A DNA stretch of 64,000 bases from G963678445 sp963678445 (lineage in GTDB: Bacteria > Hydrogenedentota > Hydrogenedentia > Hydrogenedentales > G963678445): NCBI GenBank assembly GCA_963678445.1, contig OY782877.1, positions 4,464,001 through 4,528,000 of the forward strand. The letters are read 5' to 3'. Position 1 is the first letter of the stretch, and each line of letters opens with the position of its first letter. A model generated the notes under the pieces. That model was not told the DNA's origin. It did no database searches and worked only from the letters and a program-made list of their open reading frames with translations. Positions 17,158 through 27,006 of the stretch are shown here, piece after piece. The position numbers and the translations under genes are program-made.

Positions 17158-18171
17158 ATGCGACATTATCTGGGACTTGATGCGGGCGGTACGAAAACCT
17201 TTTGTCTGGTGGGCGATGAGGCAGGCCATATTTTGGGCTTTGGGCGGGGTGCTACAGGCAATTATGAGTCGTATGGGGTACCTGCTGCGGATGCGGAGAT
17301 TCGAAAGGCTGTACAAGGTGCTCTGGATGATGCTGGGTTAACCTTGGACGCTATTGATGCGGTCGGTATGGGGATTGCCGGGGCAGATATTCCTGAAGAT
17401 TATGATATGTTGGAAAAGGAAATTTTCACGCCTTTGTTTGGAGACAAACCGCGTTGTTTCCGTAATGATTCAATGGGGGGCCTGCGTGGGGGTACGAAGG
17501 AACCCAAAGGGATTGTAATCGCTTGTGGTACGGGGTGCGTATGCGCAGGTGTCAACGCGGAGGGGAAAGAAAACCGCGTTGGGGGTATTAATGATGAATT
17601 TGGCGATATCGTCAGTGGTTCCACGATTGGTGTGGAAGGATTACGTGTCGTATGGCGTTACCGCGATGGCATTGTAAAAGAGACGCGCATGGCGGATAAA
17701 TATCTGGAACGCTCGGGTTGTGCAGATTTGGATGCGTTCTTTTATAAGATGTACAAAGGCGAGATTACCTATGTCGATTTGGAGCCAATGGCCCCCATGG
17801 TTTTCGATGCAGCTTGCGAAGGAGATCCTTTAGCGGCGGATATTCTGGAGTGGGGGGGGCGTTACTTGGGAGAGATGGTCAAAGGTGTTGCGCGCAACCT
17901 GAGTATGTGTCAGGATACGTTTAATGTTGTCATGGCAGGAAGCGTGTTTAAGGGGAGCAGTCCTGTACTGATCGACGCAATGGCCGCTTCTATCCACCGC
18001 GAGTGTCCTAAAGCACAATTGGTTATGCCCGTATTTGAGCCCGTAGTGGGGGCGCTATTATTGGGTATGGAAGTGGATCATCCTGTAACGGAAACGGTAT
18101 ACAATAAAATGACAGAAGAGCTTGCGCAGGCGGAAGAACGCTACTCGGTACGATTTAAATCTTCTTGCTAG
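17158..18171 (+). CDS. BadF/BadG-type ATPase, N-acetylglucosamine-kinase-like
   Basis: 337 residues of ASKHA fold: YLGLDAGGTKTFCLVGDE (phosphate 1), AVGMGIAGADIPEDYDML, CFRNDSMGGLRGG (Asp base), GIVIACGTGCVCAG (phosphate 2) and NVVMAGSVFKGSSPVL (adenosine). This is the pattern of the BadF/BadG/BcrA/BcrD family including GlcNAc kinase; the iron-sulfur cysteines of benzoyl-CoA-type activators are not obvious, so a sugar kinase is likelier. The frame also opens at ATG 17146, but that ATG touches the gaggag, while ATG 17158 (MRHYLGLDAGG) gives the family N-terminus with a long 12-nt spacing; neither is ideal. Confidence 0.75.
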   Translation: MRHYLGLDAGGTKTFCLVGDEAGHILGFGRGATGNYESYGVPAADAEIRKAVQGALDDAGLTLDAIDAVGMGIAGADIPEDYDMLEKEIFTPLFGDKPRCFRNDSMGGLRGGTKEPKGIVIACGTGCVCAGVNAEGKENRVGGINDEFGDIVSGSTIGVEGLRVVWRYRDGIVKETRMADKYLERSGCADLDAFFYKMYKGEITYVDLEPMAPMVFDAACEGDPLAADILEWGGRYLGEMVKGVARNLSMCQDTFNVVMAGSVFKGSSPVLIDAMAASIHRECPKAQLVMPVFEPVVGALLLGMEVDHPVTETVYNKMTEELAQAEERYSVRFKSSC

Positions 18172-18249
18172 GCACATGTTCCCTTTAGGGAGCTTTTAAG
18201 AATTCATTTTTATGATAGTTTTTAGAATTGAGTAACGAGGGGCAACTAT

Positions 18250-19428
18250 ATGCGAAGAAAAAAAATTCCATACACTATCATAATTACACTTTTGGTGTTG
18301 GGCGGCGTTTTTTTCGCCGTCCGCACCTTGCAAAGGCACTCCTCAGAAAAGCAGGATAAACCCTTTCTTGAAACAATTCATGAATTGCAGGAGCAGACCC
18401 CTCTTTCTGAAGGAGTGGGGGCAGCTCCTCCTCTGGATGCCGATCAGACACAGGTCCCTGTGCTTGAAGTAGTCGCAGAAATCGATCTGGGGGAGGTTCC
18501 TAACGATCGTCTTAGTCGGCATACCCTTTCCTTGAAAAATGCAGGCAAGGAGCCGTTAGAACTTACCGAGGTACAGAGTAATTGTGCATGCACCCGGGGG
18601 CGCATCCCTGATAATGGGGACTGGATTGCTCCCGGTCAAACCGGGACGATAGAGATCACGGTTGACCCACACCGCATCCCCGGGTTTTATTCGAGTAAAA
18701 TCCTTTCGATTTTCAGCAACGATCCTCAAGAGCCCATGACCGATGTGACAGTTATTGCCCATATCGATCCCGAGTTTGAAATCGTGCCGCAGGAAGTGGA
18801 TTTTGGTGAAGTTGCCAAAGGAACTGTGGTTACAAAGACCCAGCATATACGGCAATTGGTGGATGATCCGCTTGAAATTACAGAGGTGAAAGAACATCTC
18901 GCGGTTCTTCCCAATCAACATCTTGCTGACTTGGATTTTTTGCTTGAGGAAGTCCCCCCTGCCCAATGGAAAATTCCGGGGAAGCGGGAGTATACGGTTA
19001 TCATTACCTTGAATCCCATTATGCCTGCAGGCGCATTTACACGAAAGTATGAAGTTGTTTCCAATGTACAACGTATGCCCTGGTTTCGCGGCACCATTAA
19101 AGGAAGCATTGCCGCACCCTACCATATCAGCCCCACATTCCCTCATAAGTTATCACTACTTCCTCTGGACCCCAAACAACCGCATAATAAGGTGGGAACA
19201 GTGCTCCTGTCTGCGCAATCTGCTATCGAAATCGCCGATCTGGCATTAGAACACCCTCTCTTTGAAATCCAGATAACGCCGAACACCCCGGCGTTGGAAA
19301 AGAAAATTGAGTTTTCTCTTCGTGAAATCGCACCTTCCGGACGTGTTTTGGAAACGATACCGTTTTTTGTACAGGTAGGGGAAGAATCCTACCCGGAACG
19401 TGTTGTCGTCAGTGCGATTCAGCGATAG
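18250..19428 (+). CDS. DUF1573-domain membrane-anchored protein
   Basis: 392 residues. One N-terminal anchor (about 7-25), then an Ig-like DUF1573 domain: LGEVPNDRLSRHTLSLKNAG, the CAC cysteine pair in VQSNCACTRGRI, and a GQTGTIEITVDPHRIPGFY strand. A second related beta module (about 175-280) follows. DUF1573 proteins are numerous in Bacteroidetes and PVC bacteria; they are exported and of unknown function. Start ATG follows cgagggg. Confidence 0.75.
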   Translation: MRRKKIPYTIIITLLVLGGVFFAVRTLQRHSSEKQDKPFLETIHELQEQTPLSEGVGAAPPLDADQTQVPVLEVVAEIDLGEVPNDRLSRHTLSLKNAGKEPLELTEVQSNCACTRGRIPDNGDWIAPGQTGTIEITVDPHRIPGFYSSKILSIFSNDPQEPMTDVTVIAHIDPEFEIVPQEVDFGEVAKGTVVTKTQHIRQLVDDPLEITEVKEHLAVLPNQHLADLDFLLEEVPPAQWKIPGKREYTVIITLNPIMPAGAFTRKYEVVSNVQRMPWFRGTIKGSIAAPYHISPTFPHKLSLLPLDPKQPHNKVGTVLLSAQSAIEIADLALEHPLFEIQITPNTPALEKKIEFSLREIAPSGRVLETIPFFVQVGEESYPERVVVSAIQR

Positions 19429-19534
19429 TACAGAGAGAACACAAACGTAGCCCCCTTGTTTAAGCTCCCCCACATATAGTTTTTTTTGAGGGGAAAAATT
19501 ATACCCATGTACTTCATGCGCTTGGAGAATGAAA

Positions 19535-20968
19535 ATGCTTTATGATGAAAAATCTTTAAGAGATACCGCTACAACCTATGGACAGGCTCACCTGTTTCGT
19601 TTTTGGGAGATGTTGAATGAGGCAGGACGTCAGGAATTGTTGTCCAATCTGGCCCAAGTAGATTTTCCATTAATGCAACGCCTGATTGATACCTGGGTGG
19701 AAAATGAACCGTCCTTAGAGCGTTTTAAGCAGATCGATCCTGTACCTGTGATAAATCTGGACGCTCCCGATGGGGATGCAGCCTGGCAAGCGGGTGAAGA
19801 GGCGCTGCGTGCAGGGAAAGTGGGTATTTTTTTAGTGGCAGGGGGACAGGGAACTCGTTTGGGCTATGCAGGTCCCAAGGGGACCTATCCTGTTGCGCCG
19901 ATCACCGGACGTTCCTTTTTTCAATATCATGCCGATAAAATCTATCGTTTACAAGAGTGTTATCAATGCGTGCTGCCTTGGTATATCATGGTCAGTGAGA
20001 CAAATGAGGAGGCCACGAAACACTATTTCGAGGAAAATAACTACTTTGATCTTTCCCCGGATAATATCATTTTTCTAAAACAACGCATGATGCCCTGTGT
20101 CGACACGAATGGTAAATTTCTCTTACAATCTCCTTCCGCTTTAGCGATGAATCCCAATGGGCATGGCGGCTGTATCCCAGCGATGGTGGAAAACGGCGTT
20201 CTGGACGATGCGCGTAAGCGTGGCGTAGAGTATCTTAGTTATTTTCAGGTCGACAATTGGGCAATCAAGGTGGCCGATCCACGTCTTATCGGATACCACG
20301 TACTGCATCAGGCGCAGATGTCCTCCAAAAACCACCGCAAAAACACGCCACGAGAAGCTGTAGGGGTGCATTGCATCTGTGATGGCGAATACCGCGTCAT
20401 TGAATACAGCGAATTAGACATCTATCCACAGCTCCTGGAGACGGATGCTGCTGGCCATGTGAAATACTATGCAGGCAACCCTGCTATACATGTCATCTCC
20501 GTCGATTTTGTACAGGATATATATGATCATTTTGATAAATTTCCCTGGCATCGGGCCTTCAAGAAAATCCCTTATGTGGACGAGTCCGGTAAATTGATTC
20601 GTCCGGAAACCCCTAATGGCTACAAATTCGAAACCTTTGTCTTTGATGCATTGCGCTTTATCCAGCATGAACCCGTGGCGGTGGAAATTGAACGTGACGG
20701 AGAATATACACCTACAAAACAATTTGAAGGCGATAACAGCGTCATGGCAGCACGCAAAAGTATGAATCGTTTCTGGGCGAAGTGGTTGGAGAAGAGTGGG
20801 GTGGCTGTGCCTCGTGATGAAGCAGGAGAATGTATGGTAAACCTCGAGATTAGTCCACGTTTTGCATTAACGGAAGGCGAATTTCTAGCAAAAAGTGAGG
20901 ATAAAAACTGGAAGGTAGACGGGGATTTTGCGCTTGATAACACAGGAAACATAATTATAGTATCTTAA
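19535..20968 (+). CDS. UDPGP-family UDP-sugar pyrophosphorylase (eukaryote-type UAP1/USP-like)
   Basis: 477 residues. Joins UTP to a sugar-1-phosphate. The consensus nucleotide loop is VAGGQGTRLGYAGPKGTYPV (about 101-120), with substrate motifs NGHGGCIPAM, FQVDNWAIKVADP and ETPNGYKFETFVFDAL (which contains the GYKFE of UAP1). This is the eukaryote-like family (PF01704), not bacterial GalU/GlmU; specificity for GlcNAc-1-P or glucose-1-P is not settled. The frame opens at ATG 19529, but ggag (19524-19527) is 7 nt before ATG 19535. Confidence 0.87.
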   Translation: MLYDEKSLRDTATTYGQAHLFRFWEMLNEAGRQELLSNLAQVDFPLMQRLIDTWVENEPSLERFKQIDPVPVINLDAPDGDAAWQAGEEALRAGKVGIFLVAGGQGTRLGYAGPKGTYPVAPITGRSFFQYHADKIYRLQECYQCVLPWYIMVSETNEEATKHYFEENNYFDLSPDNIIFLKQRMMPCVDTNGKFLLQSPSALAMNPNGHGGCIPAMVENGVLDDARKRGVEYLSYFQVDNWAIKVADPRLIGYHVLHQAQMSSKNHRKNTPREAVGVHCICDGEYRVIEYSELDIYPQLLETDAAGHVKYYAGNPAIHVISVDFVQDIYDHFDKFPWHRAFKKIPYVDESGKLIRPETPNGYKFETFVFDALRFIQHEPVAVEIERDGEYTPTKQFEGDNSVMAARKSMNRFWAKWLEKSGVAVPRDEAGECMVNLEISPRFALTEGEFLAKSEDKNWKVDGDFALDNTGNIIIVS

Positions 20969-21024
20969 GTACTAAATAAGGGGGTTTTAGGCAAAATTTC
21001 TTTTGGTTTTTTTAAAAAAAGTGC

Positions 21025-21054
21025 TTGAACTCCCCCCGTTCTAAATGCTATATT
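21025..21054 (+). promoter_or_regulatory. Promoter of tRNA-Asp
   Basis: -35 TTGAAC (21025-21030), 18-bp spacer, -10 TATATT (21049-21054), about 48 bp upstream of the mature tRNA. Confidence 0.65.
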
Positions 21055-21102
21055 ATGTTCACCTTCGACGGGGTGCTAGACATCTCGCTGAGGGAAGAAT
21101 GC

Positions 21103-21179
<77 letters not shown>

Positions 21180-21189
21180 TAAAAGAAAC

Positions 21190-21228
21190 AACGCCAGTAG
21201 GTTATATATAATCCTGCTGGCGTTTTTT
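21190..21228 (+). terminator. Terminator of tRNA-Asp
   Basis: aacgccagtagg and cctgctggcgtt form a stem with one mismatch around an A/T loop, followed by TTTTTT. Confidence 0.9.
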
Positions 21229-21339
21229 GTTATGCTAAAAGCCCGTTTGAAGAATCCTGTTTGGATTGCTAAAAATAGAGGCAGAGCGTCTAAACGCGAC
21301 GTCTCTGTAGCGCTAAAACTATTACCGTAGGAGGGGAAC

Positions 21340-22353
21340 GTGAAAAAGCCGGTTTTGGTCATTACATGTGGCGATGTAAACGGGATTGGACCGGAAATTC
21401 TTGTCAAAGCCCTTGCGCATCCCGAAATCTATTCTTTTTGTATGCCGATTGTCTTGGGGGATAAAACGGCTCTAGAAGAGATAAGGCTTTCTGGTGTGGA
21501 CACTTTGCCGTTTGTCAAGGTAACGACTGTAGAGGAAGCCACAGCGCTTAGAGAAGGGATACCCGTCTGTGACGCAGGTTTCCCTGCGCCACCGCGTCAA
21601 CCAGGGGTAATGGACCCAGAGGCAGGACGCTGCGCCACAGAATGGATTAAAGAGGCGGTGCGTTGGTGTATAGCGGGTGAAGTAGCGGGAATGGTGACAT
21701 GCCCTATCAGCAAAGAATGCATGCAACGTGCTGGATATCCCTACACGGGACATACTTCACTTATTGCCGACATGACACAGAGTCCTGATTACCGGATGTG
21801 CCTGTTTACGGAGACCATGCGTATAGCGCACATTACAGCACATGCCTCGCTGGAGAATGCGGTGAAAGCGGTACGTAAACCGCGTATCGTAAAATCTATT
21901 CAGATTGCTCATGATGCGCTAAGGCGGATGGGCTTTACAGCCCCGCGCATCGCGGTAGCGGGCCTGAACCCCCATGCTGGTGAAGCGGGCGTTTTTGGAC
22001 GGGAAGAACTGGAAGAGATTATGCCCGCTATTGAGGAATGTGTTGCTGCGGGTATTCACTGTACGGGTCCATATCCTCCCGACACGGTTTTCAGGCGCAT
22101 GTATGACGGTGAGTTTGATTTAGTGGTGGCGATGTATCATGATCAGGGACATATTCCCCTTAAATTGATCGCCATGGATGAGGGAGTGAATGTTACTCTG
22201 GGCATCCCTATCGTCCGCACCTCGGTGGACCACGGCACTGCGTATGATATTGCAGGGAAAGGGGTGGCGCGTGAGGCGAGTTTGTGCGCCGCATTACACT
22301 TGGCGGCTCAATTGAATGCATTTGAAACGGCGACGATAAAACCATCAGCGTAA
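21340..22353 (+). CDS. pdxA: 4-hydroxythreonine-4-phosphate dehydrogenase family protein PdxA
   Basis: 337 residues. Oxidises 4-phosphohydroxy-L-threonine in pyridoxal phosphate synthesis. The three metal-binding histidines sit in HITAHASL (His168), GLNPHAGEAG (His212) and MYHDQGH (His267), nearly the E. coli spacing, and GDVNGIGPEI opens the protein. PdxA2-type paralogues acting on four-carbon acid phosphates share these motifs, and no pdxJ is in view, so the pyridoxine role is probable rather than proven. Starts at GTG 21340 after ggagggg. Confidence 0.87.
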   Translation: MKKPVLVITCGDVNGIGPEILVKALAHPEIYSFCMPIVLGDKTALEEIRLSGVDTLPFVKVTTVEEATALREGIPVCDAGFPAPPRQPGVMDPEAGRCATEWIKEAVRWCIAGEVAGMVTCPISKECMQRAGYPYTGHTSLIADMTQSPDYRMCLFTETMRIAHITAHASLENAVKAVRKPRIVKSIQIAHDALRRMGFTAPRIAVAGLNPHAGEAGVFGREELEEIMPAIEECVAAGIHCTGPYPPDTVFRRMYDGEFDLVVAMYHDQGHIPLKLIAMDEGVNVTLGIPIVRTSVDHGTAYDIAGKGVAREASLCAALHLAAQLNAFETATIKPSA

Positions 22354-22364
22354 GGAGCATCCGG

Positions 22365-23654
22365 GTGAAGCGAAAACAAACCCACATCTGGGATAGAGGT
22401 AGAAGTTGCTGCTGTTTTTATCTGCTTGGTAACCTGTTTTTCCTTCTAGTGGCGTTACACGCCCAGGGCGACACTTTTAAATTACGAGGACGGACCTTCC
22501 AGGTAGGTCCCAACCCATCAGCCATTGTTGTGGGCGACCTTAATATGGACGGTTGGCCGGAAATCATCACCGCCGATCGAGGTGAGATGACGGATTCCCG
22601 TGAAGAACGTCCCGCTAACGATGAGCTCTCGTTGTTGCTAGCGCAGGGAGAGCTGGAGTATGTGAAACATCACCCTTCATTGAAGACCGGCTTTTCACCC
22701 TATGCGATTGCGCTTGCCAATATTGACGCCATGAAATGGCCCGATATTATTGTCGCCAATTTTCTAACCGTCCGTCACCGTGATATAAGCCTCTTCCTCA
22801 ATCTGCAGGAAGAAAATATTTTCAAGCCTTTTTCTTTTCGTATTCCTCAGGAGACGCTTTCGTACTATAGACAGCTGGACGGCGATGATCGCCCTATCTT
22901 CACCCAACCCGGCCTCACTTCCATGGTGGTCTACGATTTCAACAGCGATGGTCTTCGTGATTTAGTGGCCACTGGCTGGTCGAGTGATGTGTTGGCCATT
23001 TTTCCAGGGAATAGTGAGAATCATTTTGGAGAACCGTATTTTCTAAATGCAAAAGGCGCTCCGTGTTATATTGCGTTGGCGGATTTCGATAAGGATGGCA
23101 AAAAGGACATCGTAACCGTCATGGAAGCTACTGGTGAGCTTATTCTATGGAAGGGGGATGGAGCATTAGGCTTTGAACCTCAAGCCCGTTTTCTAACCCG
23201 AGGTAAATTGCCCCATCGTGTACGCGTGGCTGATATGAATCAGGATGGCATGTTGGATTTGATAGTTTCCCATCGGTACAACGATGATTCCTTGGTTATT
23301 TTCTACGGCGATGGGAAATACCAGTTTAGCGTATCGCAGGAGATCATGCTGGGTAAAGACCGTGAACTACTGGAAAAGGAAGTGCGCGATATCGTGGTAA
23401 GCGATTTCAACGGCGATGGGATGCCCGACATTGCCGCTGCCTGTTTTGCCGCGGGCGAAGTAGCGGTATTACTGAACAAAGCACAGAAAGACCTCCTGCA
23501 CCCCGTCTTTACCCGCGAGCGTTACCGTTTCAAAGAAGCACGGCCACGGGCCTTATGTGTCGGTGACTTCGATAAAAATGGCCACAATGATATTGCGGTC
23601 GCGCTGTGGGATGAAAACGTCGTTGCTTTGTTGATGAATCAGGCGAAAAAATGA
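22365..23654 (+). CDS. Secreted FG-GAP/VCBS-repeat protein
   Basis: 429 residues starting at GTG 22365, 7 nt after aaggag. A signal sequence (about 17-37) precedes a beta-propeller built from repeated calcium-loop motifs: VVGDLNMDGWPEIIT, VVYDFNSDGLRDLVA, ALADFDKDGKKDIVT, RVADMNQDGMLDLIV, VVSDFNGDGMPDIAA, CVGDFDKNGHNDIAV. The D-x-N/D-x-D-G loops bind calcium. Extracellular adhesion or binding scaffold; no catalytic motif. It starts 11 nt after pdxA, but the pairing looks incidental. Confidence 0.82.
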   Translation: MKRKQTHIWDRGRSCCCFYLLGNLFFLLVALHAQGDTFKLRGRTFQVGPNPSAIVVGDLNMDGWPEIITADRGEMTDSREERPANDELSLLLAQGELEYVKHHPSLKTGFSPYAIALANIDAMKWPDIIVANFLTVRHRDISLFLNLQEENIFKPFSFRIPQETLSYYRQLDGDDRPIFTQPGLTSMVVYDFNSDGLRDLVATGWSSDVLAIFPGNSENHFGEPYFLNAKGAPCYIALADFDKDGKKDIVTVMEATGELILWKGDGALGFEPQARFLTRGKLPHRVRVADMNQDGMLDLIVSHRYNDDSLVIFYGDGKYQFSVSQEIMLGKDRELLEKEVRDIVVSDFNGDGMPDIAAACFAAGEVAVLLNKAQKDLLHPVFTRERYRFKEARPRALCVGDFDKNGHNDIAVALWDENVVALLMNQAKK

Positions 23655-23663
23655 ATAGTTCGC

Positions 23664-25886
23664 TTATTTGGAACGAATAATATCTTGTAGCATACGTTTG
23701 TATGTGGCATAGGCTTCAGCGGTAAAGGTAACTTTCCCAAAACGCGCCTGATTGTATGCAGAAAGGATTTCCTGTAACGGCGCTGCCTTAATTCTCGGAT
23801 GCGCTATGAGATGCTTTTCTAATTCCTCTGCGCTACCTTGTGGACATGGAATCCCTTGTCTTTGAAGGTGGCGTTGCAGACGCAAATACAGGGCGCGGGC
23901 GCGTTTTTGGTCAGCGGAGAGGCTGAATAGTGCAGGCTTATTTCTTTTTCGTTTCCACCGGAAAAATATCCAGAGCAATCCGGCGAGAACACAGAGCAGA
24001 CCTCCAAACAGTATAATGGGAAGTAGCAGGCGAACTATCGTCGGGAGATGGCTGGAGACGCTTTCTGGGTCAAGCGTGGGGGAGAGGTGGGTTCCCTTGA
24101 ATAAGCCCAGCGCCAGATTACGAAAACGTTCAAATTGGCTTGCCTGCGTATAACCGATAACCTCCTGGAACCAGAACATCTTGCTACGCAGTAAGAATAT
24201 CGACAGGGAATTGCTTAATCGTGCTATGCCGCCAAACTCTTCGTCAAGATCGGGTGGGGAAGGATCGAAGCGCACCCATCCATAGTCAGGAAAGAGCACT
24301 TCCAGCCACATGTGCGCCATACTGGCGCGTACGGTGTAAGCTTGGTTAAAGTCACTCCACTCACCGCCTCTATAGCCAATGACCACTCGCGTGGGAATAC
24401 CAAGACTACGCAGCATCAGCGCCATGGCGCTGGCAAAGAGCTCGCAATGTCCCGTTCTTACCGTGTTAATAAAGGCATCAATCTCATGCGAAGTCGGAAG
24501 CGGCGGCACGGTACGGCTGTATTCAAAGGCGCTACTGCTGAACCAATTGTTTAACGCCTGAGCTTTATCGTAAATAGTGGAAAATGGCGCGGTAATCTCC
24601 TGAGCCAAAGCTGCTGTTTCCGGAAGGAGTCCATTTCGGGTGAGTATATTGTAGTCCCGTGTTTCGAGCAGGTCTTGATAATCGCTATTATATTGACGCA
24701 ACTGCTCTGGTGTGGCGGTTTCTATCTCAGAAATAACCGTATAGCCCATTTGCCGAGGGGGTTGCTTATGTAATCTTACCGTGAAATCCAGATTGGGGTC
24801 CCAGACCAATGAAAGCGGTTGTGCCGGTCCGGAAAGTTCCACATGTTGAGCAAGATCGAGACAAGGCATGCCCTGCTCAGGTACATCGTCCATGTAAATC
24901 TGTTGTCGACACGTAGGGAAACTGTCGCGCTGAGTACGGGAAATTGCAATAGGATACCGATAATGCGGCAGTTGACGTTGATCAAAGGGATAGAGCGTGG
25001 CGATGTCCGGCGTGTAATGATTCGACAAGTTTTTTCGAGTCCACTGCGAATCATAATACATAGTTAAGGTAGTTGTACGCCAATATAACGGCGTATTAGC
25101 CGGTGCACGACCGTCCGGCGTGTCAGGAAAGGTTACCTGCATTACCGCAGCGGTGTTTTCTTTCAATTCCAGGCCGCCACGTAAATCGACACTTTCATTC
25201 AGGCCAGTAATGGCCAGGCGCGCGTCGTTTCGTCCCAAAAAACCGGCCTGGGTACGCGGTGTCAGGAAGAAGATCGCAACGGTCAGTATCACAGCGAGAA
25301 CAAAAAAACTGGCGAGCAAGAAAAACAAAAGTGGATCGAAGAGGCGTTTTCTAAGGGGGCGTGGGGGAGAGGTGCCCGCGGTATAGGTTGGACCAACCAC
25401 CAATGCACTGGCTTGCGTATCGAAGGCTTCTGCATGGAAGCACAGCGCTGTGAAGGCATAAAGCGTGCTTCCCAGGAAACAAAACAGCGCAACTGCGATC
25501 AAAGGTTCGGGCGATTGAACACAAGCAGCCAGCAATAAAAAGAAGGCCATAAGGAAAAGGTATTGGAATTCTTTAACCGTTTTTTTGTGCAACAAAATAT
25601 AGAGCTGTATGTAAATCACTATCGAAAGGACGCCATCCATGATGCCTAACGCATAAATAAACAGCGGGATAGCGCATGCAAAAGCGATGTTAAACACCCG
25701 GGTGATTTTACGATATTGGGATGAGCGTTGATCGAGTGTCTCACCCAAGGGGGCAAACCACAAAAAAAGCAGTGGGATCAGCAGCACAATCAGACCATAA
25801 TGTTGCACGGAGGCCAGCGCAAGATAGCCGGAAAAGACCACCATGGCAGAGGAGATACGAAGGGCTGTACTGATAGGATTAGTCAT
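23664..25886 (-). CDS. TgpA-type membrane transglutaminase-like protein
   Basis: 740 residues: several membrane helices (1-170 and about 190-220), a periplasmic domain with the transglutaminase core, one more helix (about 615-640) and a C-terminal DUF4129-like cytoplasmic tail. The catalytic triad is visible: Cys in TGHCELFASAMALMLRSLG, His in ASMAHMWLEV, Asp in WVRFDPSPP. Homologues (TgpA, DUF3488) are found with MoxR and DUF58 proteins as here. Its target is unknown; a role in envelope protein maturation or protease-like action is inferred. Overlaps the DUF58 gene by 8 nt. Confidence 0.85.
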   Translation of the reverse strand: MTNPISTALRISSAMVVFSGYLALASVQHYGLIVLLIPLLFLWFAPLGETLDQRSSQYRKITRVFNIAFACAIPLFIYALGIMDGVLSIVIYIQLYILLHKKTVKEFQYLFLMAFFLLLAACVQSPEPLIAVALFCFLGSTLYAFTALCFHAEAFDTQASALVVGPTYTAGTSPPRPLRKRLFDPLLFFLLASFFVLAVILTVAIFFLTPRTQAGFLGRNDARLAITGLNESVDLRGGLELKENTAAVMQVTFPDTPDGRAPANTPLYWRTTTLTMYYDSQWTRKNLSNHYTPDIATLYPFDQRQLPHYRYPIAISRTQRDSFPTCRQQIYMDDVPEQGMPCLDLAQHVELSGPAQPLSLVWDPNLDFTVRLHKQPPRQMGYTVISEIETATPEQLRQYNSDYQDLLETRDYNILTRNGLLPETAALAQEITAPFSTIYDKAQALNNWFSSSAFEYSRTVPPLPTSHEIDAFINTVRTGHCELFASAMALMLRSLGIPTRVVIGYRGGEWSDFNQAYTVRASMAHMWLEVLFPDYGWVRFDPSPPDLDEEFGGIARLSNSLSIFLLRSKMFWFQEVIGYTQASQFERFRNLALGLFKGTHLSPTLDPESVSSHLPTIVRLLLPIILFGGLLCVLAGLLWIFFRWKRKRNKPALFSLSADQKRARALYLRLQRHLQRQGIPCPQGSAEELEKHLIAHPRIKAAPLQEILSAYNQARFGKVTFTAEAYATYKRMLQDIIRSK

Positions 25887-26964
25887 ACATCACCTGTCGT
25901 GGATCAAAGGCCCGTATGCATCCTAAGGCGACAATGCTGCCCCAAAGCGTGGGATCGGGCGTAATATACAGTAAACGCACGGGTGTTGTAAGCAGGGTGG
26001 CTATCTGCTCTTTAAATGCCTCCCTATCTGAAGCTGCGGCAGGTTGAATCCGCGCCAAAGCTTCCAGAATGCGCTTTTTTTGTCCAGGGCCTTCAGCATT
26101 CTCAATATGGACAGTAGGGGAGAGCAAGCCCACATTATACTGACGTTCCAACAGGGCCACCGCCAGCGAAGCGGTCCACTCCACGGCCTTTTCAAAATCC
26201 GATACATCCACTGAGACATCCGATGCTGTTACTATCGTATCGAAGATCAGCAAAATAAACCGTGAATGATCCCGCGCATGCTCGCGAATGATCCACTTGC
26301 CTAAGCGCGCACTGATACGCCAGGAAATATGTCGTATTTCGTCCCCAGGCACATAATCGCGCAGACCGAAAAATTCATCGCCGTCTGCAGAGGGATGGCG
26401 TGCCGAGACGGTGCTTCCGCTTGCTTGTTCCAACACCGAGGGACGCACGGGAACTATACGAGGATAGACCGTAATTTCACTGTCATCGAGGTAGCGACGC
26501 CGGTAACGGATCAAACCAAAAGGGAAAGCGCTTTGAATCTCCACCGGCCCCAAGGGATATACACCGCGTTTTGAAAACGGTTGCTGCAAGATTAGCGTGG
26601 CAGTGTGTTTTGTCGGGATACGCTCAATGTACCCTGGTTGCATGTCCGGGAGCGACGTGGGGAGGAGGCGCAACGCCAAAGCAGAGAAAAAACGTTTATG
26701 GTTCTCGACCCGAAGCTGAATCGTTGCGCATTCATCACAATGGATAGCTTGCGGTGCGACGCGATGTACAGTCAGCTTATCCAGTAAACGTCGGGAAAAA
26801 AGATGGGATAGCAGCAAAAAACTCAGTACACCGCTAAACACGATATACAGCAAATTTTCTCCAGTGTTCCATGAGGATAACAAGAGCAAAAACAGGATGC
26901 ATAAAAATACCCAACCTGTTTTTTGAACAATGCCGAATCTTTTTTTTTCAACGGCTACACGCAT
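25879..26964 (-). CDS. DUF58 (VWA-like) membrane protein
   Basis: 361 residues. Two membrane helices near the N-terminus (about 20-60) and the DUF58 signature DEFFGLRDYVPGDEIRHISW, followed by a von Willebrand A-like region (LLIFDTIVTASD). DUF58 proteins accompany MoxR ATPases, likely as adaptor or substrate. ATG 26964 has aggaaa upstream; GTG 26970 two codons earlier lies too close to it. Confidence 0.85.
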   Translation of the reverse strand: MRVAVEKKRFGIVQKTGWVFLCILFLLLLSSWNTGENLLYIVFSGVLSFLLLSHLFSRRLLDKLTVHRVAPQAIHCDECATIQLRVENHKRFFSALALRLLPTSLPDMQPGYIERIPTKHTATLILQQPFSKRGVYPLGPVEIQSAFPFGLIRYRRRYLDDSEITVYPRIVPVRPSVLEQASGSTVSARHPSADGDEFFGLRDYVPGDEIRHISWRISARLGKWIIREHARDHSRFILLIFDTIVTASDVSVDVSDFEKAVEWTASLAVALLERQYNVGLLSPTVHIENAEGPGQKKRILEALARIQPAAASDREAFKEQIATLLTTPVRLLYITPDPTLWGSIVALGCIRAFDPRQVMYD

Positions 26965-27006
26965 ACACACTTTCCTGCGAGAAATACTTTACCCGTCGTT
27001 ACTGCT